A model generated the notes under the pieces. That model was not told the DNA's origin, did not search any database, and saw nothing but the letters and a program-made list of their open reading frames with translations. A program made the position numbers and the translations under genes. Source: an uncultured Clostridia bacterium (lineage in GTDB: Bacteria > Bacillota > Clostridia > Peptostreptococcales > Anaerovoracaceae). Taken from it: 64,000 nt of DNA. The stretch is taken from assembly GCA_934271235.1 (NCBI GenBank), contig CAKQQT010000003.1:1-64000 (forward strand), in the 5' to 3' direction. Positions 52,005 to 61,901 of this stretch are shown one piece after another; the first letter of the stretch is position 1, and every line of letters begins with the position of its first letter.

Positions 52005-53810
52005 TTATTCATCCGTTGCCGGATCTTCCTCATCGCCGTCGATCACATCCGTGCCGTTTCCGCTGCCGTCCGGCTGCTCTCCTTTGCTGACCTTATACTG
52101 TACTTCGGTCCCCTTTTCCAGTTCGGTGCCCTCCGGATACTGCTGCCAGAAAACAAGGTTCTGCGCGATCGCGTTGGTCTCTTCAAAGACCGGTACGGCT
52201 GCCGCAAGACCTGCGTTAGCCAGCAGCGCGTTTGCCTCATCCGGCGTCTTACCGATGATGTTCGGCATCTTTACCATTTCCTTGCCCTTGCCGTTGCTGA
52301 CTTCCACCTCGATGGTCGTGCCGCTCGGCGCGGACTGACCCGCTTCGATCGACTGACTGATGATCGTATTCTTCGGCTTGCTGTCGGTCACCTCTCTGAC
52401 CAGAGAAATGCCAAAGCCCAAGGCTTCTAATTCCGTTCTGGCTTCCTCAAGATCCTTCCCGACGACCTTCGGCATCACGCCATCCTTCTTGCCCTTACTG
52501 ATATTGACGATGATCGTCTTGCCCTCGCTGACCTCGGAATCTGCGGTCGGCTCCTGCGTGGTGATCAGACCGGCTTCCTGATCCGCACTGTAAAACTCTT
52601 CGCCCTTCTCGATCTTCAGACCCAGTTCCGCAGCCTCCTGCTGCGCTTCCTCCAAGGTTTTGCCCGCAAAATCAGGCACCACAATCGGTTTCGCGCCGCC
52701 GCCGAACCAGTCAAAGACGATCGCCATGCCCACCAGCGCCGCGATCAGCACGATCACGCCCGCCACGATGATAAAGGCGGTGCTGGCCTTTTTCGCCTTA
52801 TCCTCATCCGCGCCGCCTCGTACGGATTTCGCCGGCTTCTCGGCAGCTCGTTCGTTCTGCAGCGGACCTGCCGCAGGTTCTCCGGCCGCGATCCGCGTAT
52901 TTTTGTCGCGGCGCGGCGCGCTCTGCGGCGGCATCGCCGCTTCGTCCGGCTCTTCATCGGTCAGGAACGCCTTGCGGCCCATGACCTTGGTGATAAATTC
53001 GATATTGTCCAAGTCCTCGATCATTTCATCCGCGGTGCGGTAACGATTGGACTGATATTTTTCCGTAGCCTTAAAAATGATCTTTTCCAGCTGCGGCGGC
53101 ACACCCGGTACTTCCGCCGTCACCGACGGCATCGGTTCGTTGATGTGCATCAGTGCGATCGTGATCGGATTATCTCCGTCAAACGGCACCTTGCCGGTCA
53201 GCATTTCATAAAGGACGATCCCCAGCGAATAGATATCCGAACGCTCGTCCACATACGCACCGCGTGCCTGCTCCGGCGAAAAATAATGTACGGAGCCCAT
53301 GACCTTGCCCGCGCCGCCGATGATCGTCGACGCGCTGACCGCTTTGGCGATCCCGAAGTCCGCCAGCTTGGCGACGCCGGTGTTCGTGATCAGGATATTA
53401 TGCGGTTTGATGTCTCTATGTATGATCTGGTTTTTATGCGCCAGACTGAGTGCCGACGCCACCTGCCGCGTAATGCTGATGGCTTCCTTGTAGTCCAGTC
53501 TTCCCTTTTCTTCGATATACTGGCTGAGCGTTTTGCCCTCCACCAGCTCCATCACGATGAAATGGATATTTCCTTCTTTGCCGACGTCGTAAACACTGAC
53601 GATGTTCGGATGCGTCAGCGCCGCCGCGGCCTGTGACTCGCGCCGGAAATTCTCGATAAACTGCTCGTCCTTGGTGAACTCCGGACGCAGGATCTTGATC
53701 GCGACATACCGATTGAGCAGTCTGCAGCGTGCTTTATAGACGATGGCCATGCCGCCCTCGCCGATTTTTTCGATCAGTTCATACCTTCCGGCCAATAGTC
53801 TAGTGCTCAT
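52005..53810 (-). CDS. prkC: Serine/threonine kinase with PASTA repeats (PrkC/Stk1)
   Basis: 601 aa. Kinase domain at residues 10-270: VAIKIL, HRDIKPHNIL, DFGIAK. Then a Pro/Arg-rich juxtamembrane region, one helix (AFIIVAGVIVLIAALVGMA), and three extracellular PASTA repeats beginning VVPDFAGKT, MPKVVGKD and MPNIIGKT. It senses muropeptides or lipid II and controls wall growth and spore germination in relatives. It ends in an acidic tail. Overlaps stp by 11 nt. Confidence 0.97.
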   Translation of the reverse strand: MSTRLLAGRYELIEKIGEGGMAIVYKARCRLLNRYVAIKILRPEFTKDEQFIENFRRESQAAAALTHPNIVSVYDVGKEGNIHFIVMELVEGKTLSQYIEEKGRLDYKEAISITRQVASALSLAHKNQIIHRDIKPHNILITNTGVAKLADFGIAKAVSASTIIGGAGKVMGSVHYFSPEQARGAYVDERSDIYSLGIVLYEMLTGKVPFDGDNPITIALMHINEPMPSVTAEVPGVPPQLEKIIFKATEKYQSNRYRTADEMIEDLDNIEFITKVMGRKAFLTDEEPDEAAMPPQSAPRRDKNTRIAAGEPAAGPLQNERAAEKPAKSVRGGADEDKAKKASTAFIIVAGVIVLIAALVGMAIVFDWFGGGAKPIVVPDFAGKTLEEAQQEAAELGLKIEKGEEFYSADQEAGLITTQEPTADSEVSEGKTIIVNISKGKKDGVMPKVVGKDLEEARTELEALGFGISLVREVTDSKPKNTIISQSIEAGQSAPSGTTIEVEVSNGKGKEMVKMPNIIGKTPDEANALLANAGLAAAVPVFEETNAIAQNLVFWQQYPEGTELEKGTEVQYKVSKGEQPDGSGNGTDVIDGDEEDPATDE

Positions 53811-54549
53811 AGATATCCTCCTCCGTTACCTTCAGACTGATGACAGTGATATTATCGTGCCCGCCGTTCCGATTTGCCCGGCGGATCAGTTCCGCGCAGA
53901 CCTCTGACATGGACGCGCCGTGCTCCAGGACCTCGATCATCTCCGTATCGCCGACCTCATCGTAAAGTCCGTCGGTACAGATCAGGAAACGATCGTCCTT
54001 TTGGATCTCCACCTGGAAAAAATCCGGTTCTACGGTCCGGTCCGCGCCCAGCGCCTTGGTGATGACATTTTTGCGGTCATCCAGCTCCGCCTGCTCCGGC
54101 GAAAGAATGCCGGCCTTGACCAGCGTGTTGACATATGTATGATCCTCCGTCAGCTGCGTCAGCTGTCCGGCGCGGTAAAGATACGCGCGGCTGTCACCGA
54201 CATTGGTGATATAAGCCTTGCCGTCGGTCGCGTAAACGATCACCACGGTGGTCGCCATGCCGCTGTTTTCTTCATAAGTATGCGAAAGCTCATAGATCTT
54301 CCGGTTCGCTTCGTCCAGACAGGTCTGCAGATAATTGACCACCGCGTATTTGTTGTCCGCTTCCGCGATCGGATGCGCGACGATATAATTGGCGATCTCA
54401 CTGACTGCGGTCCGGCTGGCGATCTCACCGGCGTTTCCTCCCCCGACGCCGTCGGCCACGACATAGACCTTGTCCGGCAGCAGCACAAAGCACGCGTCTT
54501 CGTTGTTGCTCCTCATCAATCCTTTATCGGACTTAAACCCGACCTGCAT
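53800..54549 (-). CDS. stp: PP2C-family serine/threonine phosphatase
   Basis: 249 aa. Metal-binding motifs VVADGVGGGNAGE, CTDGLYDEV and GGHDNITVI. It reverses PrkC phosphorylation; genes of the pair overlap as in most Bacillota. Cytoplasmic. Ribosome-binding site AAAGGAG. Confidence 0.97.
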   Translation of the reverse strand: MQVGFKSDKGLMRSNNEDACFVLLPDKVYVVADGVGGGNAGEIASRTAVSEIANYIVAHPIAEADNKYAVVNYLQTCLDEANRKIYELSHTYEENSGMATTVVIVYATDGKAYITNVGDSRAYLYRAGQLTQLTEDHTYVNTLVKAGILSPEQAELDDRKNVITKALGADRTVEPDFFQVEIQKDDRFLICTDGLYDEVGDTEMIEVLEHGASMSEVCAELIRRANRNGGHDNITVISLKVTEEDIYEH

Positions 54550-54551
54550 GA

Positions 54552-55856
54552 TTACTCCTTTCCGGGAATCCTCGGTTCCTCATTTCCCCTTTGCATTTTG
54601 CAGTAATAAAGTCCGTCCAGTCCCATTTCCGGCAGGAACTGCACCTCCTCGGTCTTCGCAAATTCCGGATGCGCGCGCAGGAACGCTTCGGCCTGCTGCT
54701 GATTTTCGGCAGGGTTGATCGTACAGGTGCTGTACACCAGTGTTCCGCCCGGTTTCACATATGCGGCTGCCGCCTCCAGGATCTGCTTCTGTATTTCCAC
54801 GAGCTCGTCAAGCCCGTTATTTTCTTTGTATTTGATCTCCGGCTTTCTGCGGAAAACACCCAGCCCCGAACACGGTACATCCGCCAGCACACGGTCCGCG
54901 CGGCAGACATAGCCGCCGATGCGTTCCCGACTGTCATGGCAGAGCGTGCGCACGATCGAGATCCCGGCCGCCTGTGCGTGCTTTTCCATCAGCGCCAGCT
55001 TGTGCTCGTAAAGATCCATCGCCAGGACTTCGCCGCGGTTTTCCATCTGTTCGGCTATGGCAAAGGTCTTGCCGCCCGGTGCCGCGCAGACATCCAGGAT
55101 CGTTTCTCCCGGCTGCGCGCAGAGCGCATCGGCGATCAGGATCGAAGCCTCGTCCTGCACCGAAAAAAAGCCGTTTTGATAAGCCTCCGACGCAAGCAGC
55201 CCGCTCCCGCGGACAAGCAGCGCCCGTGCGGCGCGCGGCGCCGGATGGACTTCAAAACCGGCGCCGCGCAGTTCCTGCGTGAACTTCTCAGTGCTTGTTT
55301 TCATCGTATTGACGCGGATCACCAGCTCCGGCGTACGGTTGGAAGCCGCAAGGATCGCTTCCGTGCGCTCCGTTCCGAACGCGTCCAGCCACAGCTGCAC
55401 GATCCACGGCGCCGCGGAATATGCCGTGCTCAGGTACCCGACAAGGTCCTTTGCGCGATCCGGCAGACGCAGCGTCTTGCCGCCGCGGATAAAACCGCGG
55501 AGTACCGCGTTGATAAAATTCTCTCTGCCGCGCGCATATTTCTTCGCCAGCTGTACGGTCTCGCTGACTGCCGCGTATTCCGGCACGGCGTCCATAAATT
55601 TCAGTTGATACAGCCCCATGCGCAGCAGCGTCAGGTCCGGTTTTTTTACTTTTTTGACGCCGGTGCGGATCAATCCGTCCAGCTGATGATCCAGCAGCAG
55701 CTTATATTTCAGCACGCCGTAGACCAGTTCCCTGATAAAGGCCGGATTCTGCACATGCCCTGCGGCGATGTGCCGGTTCAGTGCCAGATTGGAATAGGCC
55801 TGCTTCGACTCGACATCCATCAGAACGTCATAGGCAGTTTTTCTGTCCATATCCAT
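54552..55856 (-). CDS. rsmB: 16S rRNA (cytosine967-C5)-methyltransferase
   Basis: 434 aa from ATG at 55856, sharing one base with the yugP stop (TGATG). N-terminal NusB-like RNA-binding domain (residues 5-135), then a Rossmann methyltransferase with DVCAAPGGKT, DVPCSGLGV and the nucleophile in YSTCTINPAEN. It methylates C967 of 16S rRNA. Confidence 0.95.
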   Translation of the reverse strand: MDMDRKTAYDVLMDVESKQAYSNLALNRHIAAGHVQNPAFIRELVYGVLKYKLLLDHQLDGLIRTGVKKVKKPDLTLLRMGLYQLKFMDAVPEYAAVSETVQLAKKYARGRENFINAVLRGFIRGGKTLRLPDRAKDLVGYLSTAYSAAPWIVQLWLDAFGTERTEAILAASNRTPELVIRVNTMKTSTEKFTQELRGAGFEVHPAPRAARALLVRGSGLLASEAYQNGFFSVQDEASILIADALCAQPGETILDVCAAPGGKTFAIAEQMENRGEVLAMDLYEHKLALMEKHAQAAGISIVRTLCHDSRERIGGYVCRADRVLADVPCSGLGVFRRKPEIKYKENNGLDELVEIQKQILEAAAAYVKPGGTLVYSTCTINPAENQQQAEAFLRAHPEFAKTEEVQFLPEMGLDGLYYCKMQRGNEEPRIPGKE

Positions 55857-56554
55857 CAATTCCGGTTTCCTCTCATCGCGAACAGACGCAGCAGGTTGGC
55901 GATCGCCGTCGCCAGCGCCGCCAGATAAGTCATGGCAGCTGCCCGCAGCACTTTTTTCGCTCCGGTGATCTCCATATCGTCCACGATATGGAGCGCTTCC
56001 ATCTGCTTGAGCGCCCGATTGCTGGCGTCAAATTCCACCGGCAGCGTGACTGCATGGAAAAAGATCACCGCCAGCATGGCGATCACCGCGATATTGAACA
56101 GCGTGTCGCCGATGTAGCTTCCGTTTCCAAGCAGGATGATACCGAGGATCGCCAGCGGCCAGCACAGGTTCGACGCCAGATTGACGACCGGCACGATGCC
56201 GTTGCGCACCTTGAGCGGCAGATAGCTTTCCGCGTGCTGAATGGCGTGACCCGCCTCGTGACAGGCAACGCTGACCGCCGCCACGGAATTGACGTTGCAG
56301 ACCGTCTGGGAAAGACGCAGCACACGGGTGCGCGGATCATAATGGTCCGTCAGGCTCCCGCTGACGGATTCGATCTGTACATCCCGCAGACCGTTGGCAT
56401 CCAGGACCATGCGCGCGGCCTGCGCGCCGGTCAGGCCGCGGTCATTTTTGACCTTAGAATAACGTTTAAAATTCGAGCTGACTTTTGCCTGCGCATAGAA
56501 TGTAAAAATGATCGCAGGAATCAGCAGATAATAGCTTGCGTAATAACCCCACAT
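55856..56554 (-). CDS. yugP: YugP-family neutral zinc metallopeptidase
   Basis: 232 aa. Zinc motif SVACHEAGHAIQHAESY. Hydrophobic segments at the N-terminus (YYLLIPAIIFTFYAQ), in the middle and near the C-terminus anchor it in the membrane. Substrate unknown; the gene is a regular member of fmt-rsmB clusters in Clostridia. AGGAGG ribosome-binding site. Confidence 0.93.
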   Translation of the reverse strand: MWGYYASYYLLIPAIIFTFYAQAKVSSNFKRYSKVKNDRGLTGAQAARMVLDANGLRDVQIESVSGSLTDHYDPRTRVLRLSQTVCNVNSVAAVSVACHEAGHAIQHAESYLPLKVRNGIVPVVNLASNLCWPLAILGIILLGNGSYIGDTLFNIAVIAMLAVIFFHAVTLPVEFDASNRALKQMEALHIVDDMEITGAKKVLRAAAMTYLAALATAIANLLRLFAMRGNRN

Positions 56555-56584
56555 TTGAGATACCTCCTAATCAGTACTTTTTAT

Positions 56585-57514
56585 TTATGACAGAACGGTC
56601 CCCTTTTCCATCCTGTTTCCTCTCAGATAATCTGCCACACGCGTCCGCTTTTTGCCCGGGACCTGGATCTCGGTCACCAGCAGCACGCGGCCGCCGCAGC
56701 TGACCCGCATACCGGCGTCCGACGCTTCCAGCACCGTGCCCGGCGCGGCATCCGTCTTTTCTTCCAGCGGCTCTGCCGCCCAGAATTTCAGCACTTTGCC
56801 GTTTTCCTCGCAGAACGCGCCCGGCCACGGATCAAATCCGCGGATCAGCCGTTCGATCTCTTCCGGCGTTTTCGTAAAGTCGATCTTGCCGTCCTGCTTG
56901 CGGATCAGACCGGCATACGTAGCCAGACGATCATCCTGCGGCGTCGGCGTCACGGTTCCGTCCGCGATCTGCGGCAAGGTCTCCAGCAGCAGCTTTGCTC
57001 CGGCTTCCGCCAGCGCGTCGTGCAGCTGCTCTCCGTTCATCGCGCCGATCTCCACGCAGACTTTCGTCAGCATATCGCCGGTGTCCAGCCCCTCGCCCAT
57101 CTGCATGATCGTCACGCCGGTCACGGTTTCCCCGCTGACGATCGCCTGTTGGATCGGAGACGCGCCGCGCAGCTTCGGCAGCAGCGACGCGTGGACATTG
57201 ATACAGCCCAGCTTCGGCAGCGTTAAGATCTCTTTCGGCAGGATCTGCCCATAAGCGGCGACCACGCAGATATCCGCGTCATAAGCGCGCAGAGTCTCCA
57301 AAAATTCCGCATTGCCGCGGACTTTTTCCGGCTGCAGGACCGGGATCTCATGCGCGCACGCCAGTTCTTTGACCGGCGTGAACTGGATCTTTTTTCCCCG
57401 GTCTTTGGCCTTGTCCGGCTGGGTCGCCACGCAGCAGACCTCATGCTCGGAGTCCAGCAGTGCCTGCAGGATCACCGCCGCGAAATCCGGCGTTCCCATA
57501 AAAATGATCTTCAT
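56585..57514 (-). CDS. fmt: Methionyl-tRNA formyltransferase
   Basis: 309 aa. Substrate motifs MGTPDFAAVILQAL and NVHASLLPKLRGASPIQQAI; C-terminal OB domain. It formylates initiator Met-tRNA. It starts directly after the def stop, pairing the enzymes that add and remove formyl. Confidence 0.97.
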   Translation of the reverse strand: MKIIFMGTPDFAAVILQALLDSEHEVCCVATQPDKAKDRGKKIQFTPVKELACAHEIPVLQPEKVRGNAEFLETLRAYDADICVVAAYGQILPKEILTLPKLGCINVHASLLPKLRGASPIQQAIVSGETVTGVTIMQMGEGLDTGDMLTKVCVEIGAMNGEQLHDALAEAGAKLLLETLPQIADGTVTPTPQDDRLATYAGLIRKQDGKIDFTKTPEEIERLIRGFDPWPGAFCEENGKVLKFWAAEPLEEKTDAAPGTVLEASDAGMRVSCGGRVLLVTEIQVPGKKRTRVADYLRGNRMEKGTVLS

Positions 57515-58000
57515 CTATTCTTCCTCTTCTTCGTATTCTTCATTTTCGGCCGGACGGATATGGGTTGCCTTATCCGTGTATAGCACGCCGTCCAGATGGT
57601 CGTTTTCGTGGCACATCACGCGCGCGTCGAAATCATCGAATTCATAAACCTGTTTGTTGCCGTCGAGGTCCAGCGCTTCGATCTTGATATGCGACGGACG
57701 TTCGACCGTGCCGATCAGCCCCGGAATGCTCAGGCAGCCCTCGTCACCGCTCTGGCTTCCGCTCTGCTCCAGGATCACCGGATTGATCATAAAGTAAACT
57801 CTCTCCGGCTCCGGTTCAGCCACGAACATACGGCGCATGATGCCGACCTGCGGCGCCGCGATGCCGACGCCCATTTCATTGCGCATGGTCTCCAGCATAT
57901 CCTGCATAGTCTCCCGAATGCGGTCGGTCACCTCCGTCACCTCTCTGCAATGTTTTCTTAAAATGTCATCGCCCTCTGTTACGATATTTCTGATTGCCAT
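57515..58000 (-). CDS. def: Peptide deformylase
   Basis: 161 aa, GGAGG ribosome-binding site. The three motifs are GIAAPQVG, EGCLSIPG and HENDHLDG, giving the Cys/His/His metal site. It removes N-formyl from nascent proteins. The C-terminus is a run of Glu. Confidence 0.97.
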   Translation of the reverse strand: MAIRNIVTEGDDILRKHCREVTEVTDRIRETMQDMLETMRNEMGVGIAAPQVGIMRRMFVAEPEPERVYFMINPVILEQSGSQSGDEGCLSIPGLIGTVERPSHIKIEALDLDGNKQVYEFDDFDARVMCHENDHLDGVLYTDKATHIRPAENEEYEEEEE

Positions 58001-58019
58001 TTGTTTTTTCCTCCATGAA

Positions 58020-60035
58020 TTAAAAAATGCTGTAAGGATTTACATCTATGTTCACGCTGCACGGTACTTTTTCGTGCAGCAGGATCTGTCCGAAGTGATC
58101 CAGATCATACACATACTCGTTGCGTTTGCCGCGCGGGCAGCGGATGATCAAGTATTGCCGGAAGCTGTCTTTGCCCTTGAAGTTCAGCGAGACTTTCGGA
58201 GAAAGCACGCGTTTTGCCTCGGCGCTTCCCAGCACGTGTTCCATATAGGTCTTGCATCGCAGCGCCGTGTCCAGCGCCAGCTGCTCGTCCTCCGCCGTGA
58301 AGTTCACCATGATAATATCCCCGAACGGCGGATATTCCATGCATGACCGCAGCGCGCGCTCATCCTCAAAAAAGCCGTTGTAATCGTGGTTTACGGCTCG
58401 TTGGAACACATAGTTCTGCGGATCGTAGGTCTGTACGACCACCAGGCCGCGCTCCTCTCCGCGTCCCGCGCGGCCGGCGACCTGCGTGATCAGCTGAAAG
58501 GTCCGTTCCGTCGAGCGATAGTCCGGAATGTTCAGGCTGACGTCCGCCGCGATCACACCGACCAGACCGACGTTCCGAAAGTCCAGTCCCTTAGCGACCA
58601 GCTGCGTGCCGACCAGGATGTCCGTTTTGCCCTGTGAAAACTTTTTGAGGATCGTGTCGAGATCTTTTCTTTTTTTAACGGCATCCAGATCCAGACGGTC
58701 AAGCGCCGCATCCGGAAAGAATCCCGCCGCCGCTTCCTCGACCTGCTCCGTGCCGATGCCGAAATATTTGAGATAGCGGCTGCCACACTGCGGGCAGGTT
58801 TCCGGTATCGGGAACCGTTTGCCGCAGTAATGGCAGACCATTGCTTGTTCTTTTTTGTGATAGACCAGTGACAGCTCGCATTCCGGGCATTTCATCACCG
58901 CGCCGCATTCCCGGCAGGAGACAAAATTGGAATAACCGCGGCGGTTCTGGAACAGGATCACCTGCTGCCCCTTGCGCAGGGTCCCGTCCATGGCTTCATA
59001 AAGCCTGCGGCTGAAGATGCTGGTGTTTCCCTCCCGCAGTTCCCGGCGCATATCGACGATCTCGACCGCGGGGAGCGGATTTTGGTTGTAACGGTGCGAA
59101 AGCGTCAGCAGCTGATAGATGCCCTCCTTCGCGCGCTCATAGGACACGACCGACGGAGTCGCGCTTCCCAGCAGCAGTACGCCGCCGGTCGTCTGCAGCC
59201 GTTTGGCCGCGATCTCCACGGTATCGTATTTGGGCGTCATGTCCGACTTGTAAGTCGCCTCATGTTCTTCATCGAGGATCAGCAGGCCGATATCCTCCGC
59301 CGGCGCAAACACGCCCATGCGCGCGCCGATCACGATCCGCGCCTTGCCGCTGCGGATCCGGTGCCATTCGTCATAACGTTCCCGCGGCGTCAGCCTGCTG
59401 TGCAGGACCGCGATCCGGTCCTTGCCGAAGCGCCCGATGAACCGCTCGACGATCTGATTCGTCAGCGCGATCTCCGGCACCAGCATGACGGCGGTCTTGC
59501 CAAGCGTCAGGCACTTGTCGATCGCTTCCATATAAACTTCCGTCTTGCCGCTGGCCGTCACGCCGTGCAAAAGGAAGATCTCGTGCTTCGCGTCTTCGAT
59601 CGCCGCATGGAGCCGCTTCACCGCGGCGTCCTGCTCCGGCGTCAGAGCCGCCGGGCGTTCATCCTTGCCGGTAAGATCCCGGTAAGGTTCTTTTTCTTTT
59701 CCCTCTCTGGGAGGTTTTCCTTTTACACAAAAGCAGCCGATGGCGTCCGAATAGGTGATCGCATAGCGCTGTTTCATCCACGCGGCTGTTTTTAGGATCT
59801 CCGCATTGAGAGAGCCGTCTGTGTCGACTCCCTCGATGGTCTTGATCTTTTCCGGCGGGCAGCTCGGCTCCTGCGGAAAGGCGTAAATAAAGCCCGCTTT
59901 GGTCTTATTCCCTTTGCCGAACGGCACCCATACCTTGTCACCGATCCGGAGCTGCAGTTCATCCGGCGCGCCATAAGTAAAAAAGCTGTCCGTATGTTTT
60001 CCTTTGTTCTCTACTACAACATCCAGATATTTCAT
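58020..60035 (-). CDS. priA: Primosomal protein N' (PriA helicase)
   Basis: 671 aa, somewhat short for PriA. N-terminal 3' DNA-binding domain (YLDVVVENKGKHTDSFFTYG). Helicase motifs LHGVTASGKTEVYMEAI, LDEEHE and GSATPSVVS. Zinc-binding Cys pairs run from SCREC to CPQCGSRY, and QVAGRAGRG lies near the end. It restarts replication at stalled forks. It heads the ten-gene operon. Confidence 0.96.
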   Translation of the reverse strand: MKYLDVVVENKGKHTDSFFTYGAPDELQLRIGDKVWVPFGKGNKTKAGFIYAFPQEPSCPPEKIKTIEGVDTDGSLNAEILKTAAWMKQRYAITYSDAIGCFCVKGKPPREGKEKEPYRDLTGKDERPAALTPEQDAAVKRLHAAIEDAKHEIFLLHGVTASGKTEVYMEAIDKCLTLGKTAVMLVPEIALTNQIVERFIGRFGKDRIAVLHSRLTPRERYDEWHRIRSGKARIVIGARMGVFAPAEDIGLLILDEEHEATYKSDMTPKYDTVEIAAKRLQTTGGVLLLGSATPSVVSYERAKEGIYQLLTLSHRYNQNPLPAVEIVDMRRELREGNTSIFSRRLYEAMDGTLRKGQQVILFQNRRGYSNFVSCRECGAVMKCPECELSLVYHKKEQAMVCHYCGKRFPIPETCPQCGSRYLKYFGIGTEQVEEAAAGFFPDAALDRLDLDAVKKRKDLDTILKKFSQGKTDILVGTQLVAKGLDFRNVGLVGVIAADVSLNIPDYRSTERTFQLITQVAGRAGRGEERGLVVVQTYDPQNYVFQRAVNHDYNGFFEDERALRSCMEYPPFGDIIMVNFTAEDEQLALDTALRCKTYMEHVLGSAEAKRVLSPKVSLNFKGKDSFRQYLIIRCPRGKRNEYVYDLDHFGQILLHEKVPCSVNIDVNPYSIF

Positions 60036-60092
60036 GCAAGTTCTGCCCGTTTCCTTTGCGTTTGTCTTTTTATCGGCGAAGCCGACTTTCTT

Positions 60093-61103
60093 TTACAGTA
60101 AATAAATGTGGTGCTCCACGCACTTGTCGATCATCTCCTGCGGCCATACCGACGCCTGTACTTCGCCGATGTGCGCCTTGCGCAGGAAATACATGCAGAG
60201 CCGGCTCTGTCCGATACCGCCGCCGATCGTGTACGGCAGTTCGTCGTTCAGGATCGCTTTCTGGAACGGAAGTTCCGCTCTTTCCGGGCAGCCTGCCAGT
60301 TCCAGCTGTCTTTTCATCGCGTCCGCGTCAACACGGATACCCATGGAGGAGATCTCAAACGCTCTGTCCAGGACTTCATTCCACAGGATGATGTCGCCGT
60401 TCAGTTCCCAATCATCGTAGTCCGGGGAACGTCCGTCATGCTTCTGTCCGGAAGCCAGCTGTCCGCCGATCTTCATGATGAAGACCGCACCGTGCTCTTT
60501 AGTGATGGCGTCTTCTCTCTCCTTCGGCGTCTTGTCCGGATACATATCTTCCAGTTCCTGTGTCGTGATGAAGAAGATCTCGTTCGGGATCTCGGTCTGG
60601 ATGTTCCGGTATAATCGGTTTACATAGTCGCCGAGGTTCTTTACAGCGTTATAGATCGTCGTAACGGTCTCCTTCAGATAAGCTTCGTTTCTCTGCTCCT
60701 TGGTGATGACCTTTTCCCAGTCCCACTGGTCGACATAGACCGAGTGCAGATTGTCCAGATCCTCGTCGCGGCGGATCGCGTTCATATCCGTATAGATGCC
60801 GTGACCCGGTTCGATCCCGTATTTGCCGAGCGCCATTCTCTTCCACTTCGCCAAAGACTGTACGACTTCGACTTCCAGTTCATCGATGTCTTTTAACGTG
60901 AAAGAGACTCTCCGTTCTACGCCGTTCAGATTGTCGTTGAGACCGGTCTTCGGGTCTACGAACAGCGGCGCGGAAACTCTGCGCAGGTTCAGGCCGTATG
61001 CTAATTCCTGCTGAAAATAGTCTTTGATCTTCTTGATCGCTCTCTGGCTTTCCATCAAGTCGATCGGGCTTTCATAATTTTCCGGTAAAATAAGTGGCAA
61101 CAT
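60093..61103 (-). CDS. asnA: Aspartate-ammonia ligase (asparagine synthetase A)
   Basis: 336 aa, close to family length. It starts LILPENYESPIDLMESQRAI. Class II synthetase-like core: GIYTDMNAIRRDED, VDQWDWEKVI, GGIGQSRLCMYFLRK. It makes asparagine from aspartate, ammonia and ATP. It lies 4 bp downstream of queH; no T-box or other leader is present between them. Confidence 0.97.
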   Translation of the reverse strand: MLPLILPENYESPIDLMESQRAIKKIKDYFQQELAYGLNLRRVSAPLFVDPKTGLNDNLNGVERRVSFTLKDIDELEVEVVQSLAKWKRMALGKYGIEPGHGIYTDMNAIRRDEDLDNLHSVYVDQWDWEKVITKEQRNEAYLKETVTTIYNAVKNLGDYVNRLYRNIQTEIPNEIFFITTQELEDMYPDKTPKEREDAITKEHGAVFIMKIGGQLASGQKHDGRSPDYDDWELNGDIILWNEVLDRAFEISSMGIRVDADAMKRQLELAGCPERAELPFQKAILNDELPYTIGGGIGQSRLCMYFLRKAHIGEVQASVWPQEMIDKCVEHHIYLL

Positions 61104-61107
61104 GATT

Positions 61108-61788
61108 CTAGTCCTCCGTTTTCTTTGTGATATGTCTCATGGAATACTCGCATCCGCAGTAATTCTGGCGGTAAAGCCCGTATTCCTTTGATAGCTCGAT
61201 ACTGCGCTGAAATCCCGCTTTTTTCTTGAAGTCCACATCCAGAAACTCCAGATCGTAAACCCTCGCGAGTTCACTGCCGATCGCGGAGATCAGCGGATAA
61301 TTCTTGTGCGGGCTCACGGTCAGCGTGGTCCCGAACAGCGGGTGTCCGGTCTTCCTCGCGACCTGCGCGGTGCGGTCCATCCGCAGGCGGAAGCATTCCG
61401 TGCAGCGTCTGCCTCCCTCCGGTTCACCCGCCAGCGCTCCGCAGGCCTGATAAAAATCTTCCGGCAGATATTCGCCTTCGATGAACTGCACCCGGTCCTC
61501 TTCCGGCAGCCGCTCGTTGCAGGCGGTCAGGAATTGGATCTGGGCTTCCTTGCGGCGGGCGTATTCTTCCGCGTCCGTCACATTCGGGTTGTAAAAAAAG
61601 ATCGTGATCCGATAGTCCGGCAGCAGTCTTTCGATGCACGCCGTACTGCACGGTCCGCAGCAGGAATGCAGCAGCACGTGTTTTTTATCGATCTTGGTCT
61701 CGGGCTGCAGCGGGTAAAGCGCCGCGTCCAGTGATTTCGCGCAGCTTGTGCAGGTGCCTGCAGGCAGCGTCTTCTTTTGCATCAGCAT
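61108..61788 (-). CDS. queH: Epoxyqueuosine reductase QueH
   Basis: 226 aa. Cys motifs HSCCGPCSTACIERL, RRCTECFRLRM and NYCGCEYS are those of QueH (DUF208), a cobalamin-independent iron-sulfur enzyme for the last step of queuosine synthesis. The N-terminal TCTSCAKS adds two more Cys. It functions after Tgt, encoded at 22.8 kb. GAGAGGA ribosome-binding site. Confidence 0.93.
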   Translation of the reverse strand: MLMQKKTLPAGTCTSCAKSLDAALYPLQPETKIDKKHVLLHSCCGPCSTACIERLLPDYRITIFFYNPNVTDAEEYARRKEAQIQFLTACNERLPEEDRVQFIEGEYLPEDFYQACGALAGEPEGGRRCTECFRLRMDRTAQVARKTGHPLFGTTLTVSPHKNYPLISAIGSELARVYDLEFLDVDFKKKAGFQRSIELSKEYGLYRQNYCGCEYSMRHITKKTED

Positions 61789-61837
61789 TCGTCCTCTCTT
61801 GACAAGATTTCTTTTTTCCTTTACATTGAATATAGCA

Positions 61838-61867
61838 TTGCAATGTGATGTATTAACAAAATATTAT
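61838..61867 (+). promoter_or_regulatory. Possible promoter of the radical SAM gene
   Basis: TTGCAA, 18-bp spacer, TATTAT on the plus strand, 35 bp before ATG at 61902. The boxes are fair and not decisive. Confidence 0.4.
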
Positions 61868-61901
61868 AACACGAAAACAACAAAAACGAAAGAGAAAAAC
61901 C

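Noticed and set aside
54591..55928. 445-aa plus-strand ORF
   Set aside because: Antisense shadow of rsmB.
61104..61107. T-box or other leader before asnA
   Set aside because: Only 4 bp separate queH and asnA; the queH leader shows no T-box sequence.
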